Assembly (NCBI GenBank): GCA_016180605.1
Contig: JACPAW010000065.1
Location: forward strand, 1 to 6,522
Length of the DNA stretch: 6,522 nt
Origin: Candidatus Omnitrophota bacterium
Lineage (GTDB): Bacteria; Omnitrophota; Gorgyraeia; Aquiviventales; Aquiviventaceae
Direction of reading: 5' to 3'
The position numbers were made by a program, and so were the translations under genes. This document shows, in pieces, positions 1 to 5,280 of this stretch. Below the pieces are notes generated by a model. That model was not told the origin of the DNA, did no database searches, and saw nothing but the letters and a program-made list of their open reading frames with translations. Every line of letters begins with the position of its first letter. The first letter of the stretch is position 1.

Positions 1-50
1 GAGCGAAGTCGAAGGGTTACCCCACGACTCGCTTTGCTCGCTCGGGGTAA
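1..50. repeat. Dispersed-repeat-like GC-rich element with hairpin (extends beyond window)
   Basis: TTACCCC (17-23) and GGGGTAA (44-50) form a 7-bp stem around a 20-nt interior built from GCTCG/CTCGC motifs. The flank GAGCGAAGTCG (1-11) is a near copy of the reverse complement of part of that interior (AAGCGAGTCG on the minus strand). Sequences of the GAGCGAAGTCGAAGGG type recur as intergenic repeats in many bacterial genomes (recalled, not searched). The element is cut by the window's left edge. It may act as a second, bidirectional terminator or transcript-end hairpin. Confidence 0.5.
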
Positions 51-52
51 AT

Positions 53-89
53 GGAACCACTTAGAATGTTAAGATGCATGGGTGGTTCC
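53..89 (-). terminator. Possible terminator hairpin after the last gene
   Basis: GGAACCAC (53-60) and GTGGTTCC (82-89) form a perfect 8-bp stem starting 2 bases past the aminotransferase stop codon in the transcribed direction. The loop is long (21 nt) and only a short ATTTA follows instead of a clean U-run. It is a weak candidate for an intrinsic terminator. Its position at the end of seven co-directional genes is the main support. Confidence 0.4.
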
Positions 90-91
90 CT

Positions 92-1384
92 TTAGTCTGC
101 CATTTGGAGCACCTTCTTGATGCGCGCCACTGCGTCCGAGAGACGGCTTTCGGGTGCGACTAAAGCAAAACGCACGAAGCCCTCCCCGTATTCCCCAAAA
201 CCGCTTCCTGGTGCGGCGACGACACCCGCTTCTTGCACGAGCAACGTGGCAAACTCAAGCGATGTGAGGGCGCTGAATTTCAAGGGAATCTTGGCCCAGA
301 CATAGAAAGTACCCTTAGGGATAGGCACATCCCAGCCTGCGCGCCTGAGCCCCTGTGTGAAAATGGAGCGGCGCTTTTCGTAAGTGGCGACGGCGTGGTG
401 CACATAATCTTGCGGACCGGAAAGCGCTTTAATTGCCGCCCACTGTACGGCCCGGAAGATGCCAAAATCCACATAGCTTTTTGTTTTAGCCAATGAGGCT
501 AGGATGTCGCGGTTTCCCACGCTAAAACCCAGCCGCAGCCCAGGCAGGCTGTAGGATTTGGAAAGGGTGTGAAACTCAACCGCCACTTCCTTAGCACCCT
601 CTACTTCCATGATGCTTGGAGCCCGGTAACCATCGAAGACAATATCGGAGTAAGCAAAGTCATGCACGATCATGATGCGGTGCTGCTTGGCCCAGGCCAC
701 CGCATCTTTGAAAAATTTCAAATCGGCAACCGCCGTGGTGGGGTTATGTGGGTAGCTTAAAAACAGCATTTTCGACTGGCGCAGGACGCTGCGCGGGATG
801 TTGTGCAAGTCCGGAAGATAATGATTTTCAGGATGAATCGGCAAATTGTACAGAATGCCCCCTGCCATGACGACCCCGTTGAAATGCACTGGGTAAGTTG
901 GGTTAGGAACTAGGGCGATGTCGTCATGGTTGAGAAATGCCAGGGAAAGATGAGAAATGCCTTCCTTTGATCCGATAAGAGGCAGCACTTCGTTCCGAGA
1001 ATCCAAGGAGATCTTAAACTTGCGCTGATACCAGTCCATAATGGCTTCATGCAAGCGCCGCTCTACGACTCCGTCGCGCCGGGAATAGCCGTGGTTTTCT
1101 GCTTTCCGTGACTGGCGGATGAGTTCCTCCACGACATGGCGAGGTGGCGGCAAATCCGGGCTGCCCATACCCAAATCAATGACATCCACTCCACGCCGGC
1201 ATGCCTGGGCTTTGAGCTCATCCAAAATGGTAAATAAGTAAAGTGGCAACCGCTTGAGCCGGTTGGCTTCATGAAACAGCCTGCGGTTGTCTCGTTTAAG
1301 TTGTAACTGAGTCCGCTTACGCAGCTCGCGCTGCACACGCTGAATAGAACGGGATGAAAGGATTGCCTTCTTTGCTGCAGACAT
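92..1384 (-). CDS. alaC: AlaC-like class I/II aminotransferase with a basic N-terminal extension
   Basis: This PLP enzyme most resembles the AlaC family, which converts pyruvate plus glutamate to alanine plus 2-oxoglutarate. It is 430 residues. The conserved body starts at RLKRLPLYLF (42-51). Then come DLGMGSPDLPPP (70-81), the GSKEG cofactor loop (138-142), PNPTYPVH (160-167), YPHNPTTAV with Asn214, VHDFAYSDIVFDG with Asp242, the Schiff-base lysine Lys276 in LSKSYSLPGLRLGF with Arg284, and the carboxylate arginine Arg405 in FVRFAL. The block VHDFAY...DIVFDG...APSIMEV...AVEFHTLSKSY is nearly the AlaC signature, which separates it from the aspartate-type enzyme upstream in the operon. Residues 1-41 are an extra Arg/Lys-rich, probably helical segment absent from ordinary AlaC proteins as I recall them. 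Related LL-diaminopimelate or methionine aminotransferases cannot be excluded. It is the last gene of the run and is followed by hairpins. Confidence 0.85.
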   Translation of the reverse strand: MSAAKKAILSSRSIQRVQRELRKRTQLQLKRDNRRLFHEANRLKRLPLYLFTILDELKAQACRRGVDVIDLGMGSPDLPPPRHVVEELIRQSRKAENHGYSRRDGVVERRLHEAIMDWYQRKFKISLDSRNEVLPLIGSKEGISHLSLAFLNHDDIALVPNPTYPVHFNGVVMAGGILYNLPIHPENHYLPDLHNIPRSVLRQSKMLFLSYPHNPTTAVADLKFFKDAVAWAKQHRIMIVHDFAYSDIVFDGYRAPSIMEVEGAKEVAVEFHTLSKSYSLPGLRLGFSVGNRDILASLAKTKSYVDFGIFRAVQWAAIKALSGPQDYVHHAVATYEKRRSIFTQGLRRAGWDVPIPKGTFYVWAKIPLKFSALTSLEFATLLVQEAGVVAAPGSGFGEYGEGFVRFALVAPESRLSDAVARIKKVLQMAD

Positions 1385-1388
1385 GATT

Positions 1389-1395
1389 CACCTCA
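1389..1395 (-). promoter_or_regulatory. Shine-Dalgarno site of the AlaC-like aminotransferase
   Basis: The mRNA reads TGAGGTG directly after the lipA stop, 4 nt before the ATG at 1384-1382. This well-placed site confirms that the basic N-terminal extension of the downstream enzyme is translated. Confidence 0.7.
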
Positions 1396-2253
1396 TCAAA
1401 CGGTGGCGGTAAGCGCTTCGGCTGCATGATAAGAACTGCGGACAAAGGGCCCTGCCTTAACCCAACGCATGCCGCACGCATACGCCATCTGTTCATACGC
1501 GACGAACTGTTCTGGAGCCAGGTATTCCACAACCGGTAAATGAGACGGAGTTGGCCTTAGATACTGGCCGACTGTTAAATGGGTAACCCCACAGGAAGAT
1601 AGATCCCGGAACGTCTCCTCCAATTCCTGCTGCGTTTCCCCCAACCCTACCATGACGCTGGACTTAATCTTGCTGTTTGCTCCCAAAGATGCCGCAGTCG
1701 TCAACGTCTTAAGAGAGCGGTGATAATCGGCCTGTGGCCGCAATTGGCGGGATAGGCGCTTGATGGTTTCTACATTATGAGCGAACACTTCAGGATATCC
1801 TTCGCAAACGACTTGGCGGATGAGCGCCTCTTTAGCATGAAAATCAGGGACGAGCACTTCCAAAGTAATCTGGGGCATCCGCTTTCGAATCGCATGCAAG
1901 ACCGCAACGAAATGCCCTGCTCCTTCATCCCGTAAGTCATCACGGGCAACCGAAGTCAGGACGGCATGCCTTAAGTTCAATCGCTCAATTGCCTGGGCGA
2001 TGCGTTGGGGTTCATCCGGATCCACGGCAAAAGGTCTTGCGGTATCGATGGCGCAAAAGCCGCAGCGCCGCGTGCAGCGGGATCCTAAGATCATGAAGGT
2101 CAGCTGCCGCTGCGAATAGCATTCGGACAAATTTGGGCATAAGGCGCTCTCGCAGACTGTCGTCAGCTGCAGATCCGCTACTAGGTCTCGCACCTGCCGG
2201 ACCACACCGTCCGGAGAGAAGCTTCGCTTCAGCCACACCGGGTAGCGTTGCAT
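1396..2253 (-). CDS. lipA: Lipoyl synthase (radical SAM)
   Basis: LipA inserts two sulfur atoms into octanoyl groups carried by the lipoyl domains of 2-oxoacid dehydrogenases and the glycine cleavage H protein. From the ATG at 2253 it is 285 residues, close to the usual length. The auxiliary 4Fe-4S cluster motif C-x4-C-x5-C is Cys34, Cys39, Cys45 (CESALCPNLSEC). The radical SAM motif CxxxCxxC is Cys60, Cys64, Cys67 (CTRRCGFC). The C-terminal RSSYHA (272-277), whose serine ligates the auxiliary cluster, is present. KSSVMVGLGET is also typical. The start is debatable: a TTG at 2295 would add 14 residues and overlap the preceding gene by 23 nt, while the ATG fits the family start (PxWLK four residues in) but its best purine site, AGGA at 2272-2269, is 15 nt away. 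No lipB or lplA is in view. The stop TGA is 11 nt before the next ATG. Confidence 0.96.
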   Translation of the reverse strand: MQRYPVWLKRSFSPDGVVRQVRDLVADLQLTTVCESALCPNLSECYSQRQLTFMILGSRCTRRCGFCAIDTARPFAVDPDEPQRIAQAIERLNLRHAVLTSVARDDLRDEGAGHFVAVLHAIRKRMPQITLEVLVPDFHAKEALIRQVVCEGYPEVFAHNVETIKRLSRQLRPQADYHRSLKTLTTAASLGANSKIKSSVMVGLGETQQELEETFRDLSSCGVTHLTVGQYLRPTPSHLPVVEYLAPEQFVAYEQMAYACGMRWVKAGPFVRSSYHAAEALTATV

Positions 2254-2272
2254 GGCGTCTATCGCAGGTCCT

Positions 2273-3382
2273 TTAGCTTCGGGCAATCTTTTCAACCTTC
2301 ACTGTCTTCATGCGTTCGATAATAGCATCCGTCATCTCGGAAGTCCCTTTGCTAGTTAGGTCATTCCGGTCGCGCTTTAAGCCGTAAGTGACGGATTCGC
2401 CTTCCCGAAGCACCGCAGACACGGCTGCTTCTAGCCGCTGGGCAGCTTCCAGCTCATTTAAATAACGCAGCATCATCACTGCCGATAAGATCATGGCGGT
2501 TGGGTTGACTTTATTCAATCCTTGGTATTTCGGCGCACTTCCATGGACGGCCTCAAATACAGCGATGTCATTTCCAAAGTTCGCACCAGGGGCCAATCCT
2601 AAGCCGCCCACGAGTCCGGCACACAAATCCGACAGGATGTCTCCGTAAAGGTTGGGCAGGACCAGCACATCGAAATCTTGCGGCCGAAGGACAAGCTGCA
2701 TGCAGGTGGCATCCACCAAACGATCCTCAAAAGCAATCGAAGAATAACGGCTAGCCACTCGCCGAGCCGTCTCCATGAATAATCCATCGGTAAATTTCAT
2801 GATATTGGCTTTGTGAATCGCCGTCACCTTTTTGCGGCCATTGGCCAGCGCGTATTCGAAGGCAAATTGCACGATCCGCTCTGTTGCGCCGGCGGAGATC
2901 GGCTTGATGCTAATCGCACTATCGGATGCGATAGGTTGCTGGGTGCTTTTCTGGAACTCCTCAATCAGTCGCTTCGTTTCCGGCATTCCGGATGCGAATT
3001 CAATTCCTGCATAGAGGTCTTCGGTATTCTCGCGCACAATGACCAAGTCGACCTTTTGAAAAGGAGAAAGGACCCCGGCAAACGTCCGGCAGGGGCGCAG
3101 GCAGGCAAACAGGTTAAGCTGCTTGCGCAGTGCCACATTCACAGAGCGGAACCCCGTGCCGATGGGAGTCGTGATAGGACCTTTGATGGCAACCCGGTTA
3201 TCGCGTATGGACTGCAGAGTTACCTCGGGAAGAGGTGTTTGAAACTGTTTAATCGCCGCTTCTCCGGCAACGCGTTCCTCCCAGTGGATCCTTACCCCGG
3301 TGGCTTCCACACAACGTCTGGCCGCCCAGGCGACTTCAGGGCCGATGCCATCTCCTGGAATAAAGGTCACCCGATGCGTCAT
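2273..3382 (-). CDS. icd: Isocitrate dehydrogenase (isocitrate/isopropylmalate dehydrogenase family)
   Basis: It oxidatively decarboxylates isocitrate to 2-oxoglutarate in the TCA cycle or its oxidative branch. From the ATG at 3382 the protein is 369 residues and starts at the family's usual place (MTHRVTFIPGDGIGPE). Substrate residues are visible: Ser80, Asn82 and Arg86 in GFRSVNVALR, Arg96, Arg117 and Tyr124 in VRENTEDLYAG, Lys191 in HKANIMKFTDG, and metal ligands Asp224, Asp248 and Asp252 (NLYGDILSD). The SVNVALR loop argues against isopropylmalate dehydrogenase. The cofactor region HGSAPKYQG...KVNP (280-294) plus Tyr333 and Arg337 matches the NADP-type residues of E. coli enzyme (Lys344, Tyr345, Val351, Tyr391, Arg395), although relatives of this length are commonly annotated NAD-dependent. 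The frame stays open upstream to a TTG at 3487, but those 35 codons have no family counterpart and lie in the structured spacer. The stop TAA is 19 nt before the lipA ATG. Confidence 0.92.
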   Translation of the reverse strand: MTHRVTFIPGDGIGPEVAWAARRCVEATGVRIHWEERVAGEAAIKQFQTPLPEVTLQSIRDNRVAIKGPITTPIGTGFRSVNVALRKQLNLFACLRPCRTFAGVLSPFQKVDLVIVRENTEDLYAGIEFASGMPETKRLIEEFQKSTQQPIASDSAISIKPISAGATERIVQFAFEYALANGRKKVTAIHKANIMKFTDGLFMETARRVASRYSSIAFEDRLVDATCMQLVLRPQDFDVLVLPNLYGDILSDLCAGLVGGLGLAPGANFGNDIAVFEAVHGSAPKYQGLNKVNPTAMILSAVMMLRYLNELEAAQRLEAAVSAVLREGESVTYGLKRDRNDLTSKGTSEMTDAIIERMKTVKVEKIARS

Positions 3383-3507
3383 CCCCACACCTGCTGGTTG
3401 GCCAAAGGCCGGTCGCTGCAACGATAGAGTAACTTTAGAGGCAGCGACCGTTTTGCCTTCAATCGGTTTTGGCACACGGGATGGCAAAACCCAGCAGGTG
3501 TGGGGAT
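3381..3507 (-). promoter_or_regulatory. Long inverted-repeat structure burying the isocitrate dehydrogenase start (candidate RNA switch / coupling element)
   Basis: The 17-bp arm ATCCCCACACCTGCTGG (3381-3397) is the exact reverse complement of CCAGCAGGTGTGGGGAT (3491-3507). In the mRNA the 5' arm begins with the last base of the aminotransferase stop codon. The 3' arm holds the likely ribosome site (AGGTGTGGGG) and the AU of the AUG start. Beyond a 4-nt bulge, CGATG (3372-3376) also pairs with CATCG (3508-3512), giving 22 pairs. The 93-nt interior contains three more stems: 10 bp (3410-3419/3441-3450), 7 bp (3465-3471/3485-3491, sharing one base with the outer arm) and 4 bp GC (3400-3403/3407-3410). 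A ribosome finishing the upstream gene would cover the 5' arm and free the downstream start. That function is inferred; the complementarity is directly visible. No U-run follows, so it is not a terminator. Confidence 0.65.
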
Positions 3508-4697
3508 CATCGCTGTTTCAGCCACTGTTCCAGCCGCTTTAAGGTCGCTTCAATCGTCTCTTTTGATGCCGCAAAGCTCATTCGAACGTATCCTTCCATT
3601 CCGAATCCTTCGCTGGGAATGACAGCGATGAGGGCTTCTTCCAGCCACAGTGAAGCGATGGTATCCGCGCTTTTCCCAAGACCGGAAACGTTGCACCAAG
3701 CATAGAAGGCGCCACCTGGACTTTGGCACCGCAAGGGAGAGAGCCGGTTGAGACCGTTTACTAATACATCGCGGCGTTTTTGAAAATTCTCCCGCATTTT
3801 GGAAACCTCGTTTTGCGGGCCTGCCAGCGCTTCTAGCGCTGCATGTTGGCTAATCGATGGGGCATTGGAAGTCGAATGGCTCTGCAGCGTGGTCATGGTA
3901 TCCATCCATGCTTGAGGTCCTGCAGCAAAACCGATGCGCCAACCGGTCATGCTGTAGGTTTTCGAGACTCCCCCGACCAACACAGTCCGGTCGATGACCT
4001 TAGGTGCTACTTGGATAATGGAGTAGTGCTTCTGCGGCGGATACACGAGCTGGTCGTAAATCTCATCGCTGACAATGATCAAATCCTTCTCGATTGCCAA
4101 TTGAGCGATCTCCGAAAGCCGTTTTTGATCCATGACCGCACCCGTTGGGTTGCTGGGGCTGTTTAAGATAATAGCCCGGGTTTGTGCGGTTACGGCAGCG
4201 CGAAGTGCGGACGCATTCGGCAAGAATTGGTCCTGCTCTGTGGTGGGGATGATGACAGGCCGTGCTCCCGAAAGCTGAACCAGCGGTGGGTAGCTGACCC
4301 AATAAGGCGCCAGGATCAAGACTTCATCGGGTGCCTGCAGGAGAGTTTGGAAGACGTTAAACAACGAGTGCTTCGCCCCGCAGGAGACGAGAATCTGAGC
4401 GGGTGCATAAGCGGTTTGGTGCTGCCGATTAAGGGTTTCGGCAATGGCAGAGCGCAGTTCGGAAATACCTGCCACCGGCGTGTAGCGCGTTTGATTATTT
4501 TCAATCGCACGCACTCCCGCAGCTTTGACGTGAGCCGGTGTGGGAAAATCAGGTTCGCCTGCCGTTAAGTCCAATACGTCTTTGCCGGCCTTTGTCAATG
4601 CTTTTGCTTTGGCGGAGAGTGCCAAGGTCGGCGAACCTTCGATGCCTTGTAATCGGTTCGCAATGCGCAGAGTTAAACCTTCTTTTTTCGGGTCCAC
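3507..4697 (-). CDS. aspC: Aspartate aminotransferase-type PLP enzyme (class I, subgroup I-gamma)
   Basis: It probably transfers the amino group between aspartate/oxaloacetate and glutamate/2-oxoglutarate in the cytosol, using pyridoxal phosphate. Counting from the GTG at 4697 (396 residues), the family landmarks are AGEPDFPTP (46-54), the PYWVSYPP cofactor-stacking region (131-138), NSPSNPTGAV with Asn183, SDEIYD with Asp211 binding the pyridine nitrogen, the Schiff-base lysine Lys246 in GGVSKTYSMTGWRIG with Arg254 for the phosphate, and the substrate carboxylate arginine Arg372 in YVRMSFA. The start is uncertain. The GTG lies 25 nt inside rplQ and has no clear ribosome site. The family N-terminus (MxLAxRV) aligns best with RIANRL at residues 11-16, which a CTG at 4670-4668 would begin, 7 nt after GAAGG. 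The stop TGA (3509-3507) shares its last base with the inverted repeat before the next gene. Aspartate is the likeliest amino donor, but specificity cannot be read with certainty. Confidence 0.88.
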   Translation of the reverse strand: MDPKKEGLTLRIANRLQGIEGSPTLALSAKAKALTKAGKDVLDLTAGEPDFPTPAHVKAAGVRAIENNQTRYTPVAGISELRSAIAETLNRQHQTAYAPAQILVSCGAKHSLFNVFQTLLQAPDEVLILAPYWVSYPPLVQLSGARPVIIPTTEQDQFLPNASALRAAVTAQTRAIILNSPSNPTGAVMDQKRLSEIAQLAIEKDLIIVSDEIYDQLVYPPQKHYSIIQVAPKVIDRTVLVGGVSKTYSMTGWRIGFAAGPQAWMDTMTTLQSHSTSNAPSISQHAALEALAGPQNEVSKMRENFQKRRDVLVNGLNRLSPLRCQSPGGAFYAWCNVSGLGKSADTIASLWLEEALIAVIPSEGFGMEGYVRMSFAASKETIEATLKRLEQWLKQR

Positions 4698-5191
4698 AAC
4701 TTCTGTAGACCCTCAAGAAATCCCTTCGGTTTCTCGGTGGAAGGCTCAGGCTTGCTGCCTTCTTTAGGTTTTCCTTGCGGCGGTTCTGCCGTGGGTGCCT
4801 GCTTGGCCGCTTGAGTTTTGGGGGCTACGGCTGCCGGAAGCCTGCTAAAAGCAAGAAGCGCTTCCTGGGCGCCGTCTCCACGCCGGTAGTTTAAGCGGAC
4901 AACCCGGGTGTAACCGCCAGGCACATCCAGAAAGCGGGGGGCGATATCGGAAAAAAGCAGCTTGACCGCGCTGCGGTTTTGAAGCAGGCGAAAGGCTTGG
5001 CGCCTGGCATGAATGCTTCCATCTTTTCCGTAGGTCACCAGCCGATCCGCAAGCCGCTGCGCTTGCTTGGCACGAGCGTGTGTGGTGCGAATCTGGCCAT
5101 GAGTCACCAGGCTCTTGAGCAGATTATTCAGCAGTGCTTGCCGATGGCCCGTTGGACGGGATAACCGCTGCTGGTTTGATGCATGTCGCAT
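4673..5191 (-). CDS. rplQ: 50S ribosomal protein L17 with a long Lys/Pro/Glu-rich C-terminal tail
   Basis: L17 binds 23S rRNA in the large subunit near the exit-tunnel side. The core (residues 1 to about 118) matches the family throughout: MRH start, HRQALLNNLLKSLVTHGQIRTTHARAKQ (16-43), RLADRLVTYGK, the VKLLFSDIAPRF segment (76-87), and the GGYTRVVRLNYRRGDGAQEA element (92-111). The remaining 54 residues form a low-complexity tail of Ala, Pro, Lys, Glu and Gln ending in a short amphipathic stretch (GFLEGLQKLW) and a basic end (RKKKV). Many bacterial L17 proteins end near residue 120, though extended ones are known. The MRH match fixes the start at 5191, yet no Shine-Dalgarno sequence precedes it, because the heptamer array lies there. 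The stop TAA (4675-4673) overlaps or abuts the next gene, depending on that gene's start. Confidence 0.96.
   Translation of the reverse strand: MRHASNQQRLSRPTGHRQALLNNLLKSLVTHGQIRTTHARAKQAQRLADRLVTYGKDGSIHARRQAFRLLQNRSAVKLLFSDIAPRFLDVPGGYTRVVRLNYRRGDGAQEALLAFSRLPAAVAPKTQAAKQAPTAEPPQGKPKEGSKPEPSTEKPKGFLEGLQKLWTRKKKV
4678..4682 (-). promoter_or_regulatory. Shine-Dalgarno-like GAAGG inside the end of rplQ
   Basis: GAAGG lies in the last codons of rplQ, in a purine-rich AAAAAAGAAGG context. It is 7 nt upstream of a CTG codon (4670-4668) in the aminotransferase frame and about 13 nt downstream of the GTG otherwise proposed as the start. It supports initiation after, not before, the rplQ stop. Confidence 0.4.
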
Positions 5192-5192
5192 A

Positions 5193-5227
5193 TTAGTGAC
5201 CAGTGGTTAGTGACTAGTGTTCAGTGA
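5193..5227. repeat. Five tandem degenerate heptamers (consensus YYAGTGR on the plus strand)
   Basis: Five consecutive 7-bp units read TTAGTGA, CCAGTGG, TTAGTGA, CTAGTGT and TCAGTGA. AGTG is invariant at positions 3-6 of each unit. The array begins two bases upstream of the rplQ ATG, so it occupies the place where a Shine-Dalgarno site is expected. Similar short AGTGA-type arrays occur in intergenic regions of various bacterial genomes (recalled from general knowledge, not searched). Their function is unknown. Confidence 0.75.
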
Positions 5228-5274
5228 AAGACCTAATTTAAATCTCTTTCTATTTCACTGACCACTTCTTCACT
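5209..5274 (-). promoter_or_regulatory. Imperfect long hairpin in the rpoA-rplQ spacer
   Basis: The heptamer array faces inverted copies of the same motif near the rpoA stop. TCAGTGAAA (5221-5229) pairs perfectly with TTTCACTGA (5253-5261). Outward, after a 1-nt mismatch, AGTG (5216-5219) pairs with CACT (5263-5266). After a further internal loop, AGTGA (5209-5213) pairs with TCACT (5270-5274). That gives 18 pairs around a 23-nt AT-rich loop. No U-run follows in the transcribed direction, so it is not a typical terminator. It may stabilise or segment the rpoA-rplQ mRNA, or simply be a repeat-derived fold. Confidence 0.5.
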
Positions 5275-5280
5275 CTTTTT

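Noticed and set aside
2813..3427. 204-codon open frame on the plus strand opposite isocitrate dehydrogenase
   Set aside because: It is antisense to a well-conserved gene, and its composition is explained by the reverse complement of that gene. No recognisable domain.
3383..3487. A 35-residue N-terminal extension of isocitrate dehydrogenase from a TTG at 3487
   Set aside because: The family begins at the MTHRVTFIPGDG segment. The extension has no recognisable counterpart, uses a TTG without a ribosome site, and overlaps the inverted-repeat structure. The ATG at 3382 is preferred.
3381..3507. MITE-like insertion with 17-bp terminal inverted repeats
   Set aside because: No target-site direct repeat flanks the element. 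The arms align precisely with the stop codon of one gene and the start of the next, and pairing continues into both coding regions, which fits regulation better than insertion.
3381..3507. Rho-independent terminator between the aminotransferase and isocitrate dehydrogenase
   Set aside because: The stem is followed by the coding sequence of isocitrate dehydrogenase without a U-run, and the stem contains that gene's start signal.
5193..5227. CRISPR-like array
   Set aside because: Units are 7 bp, directly abutting, with no spacers.
5192..5280. Promoter for rplQ in the rpoA-rplQ spacer
   Set aside because: AT-rich TTTAAATTA is present but no convincing -35 partner at proper spacing; the repeats explain the region better.
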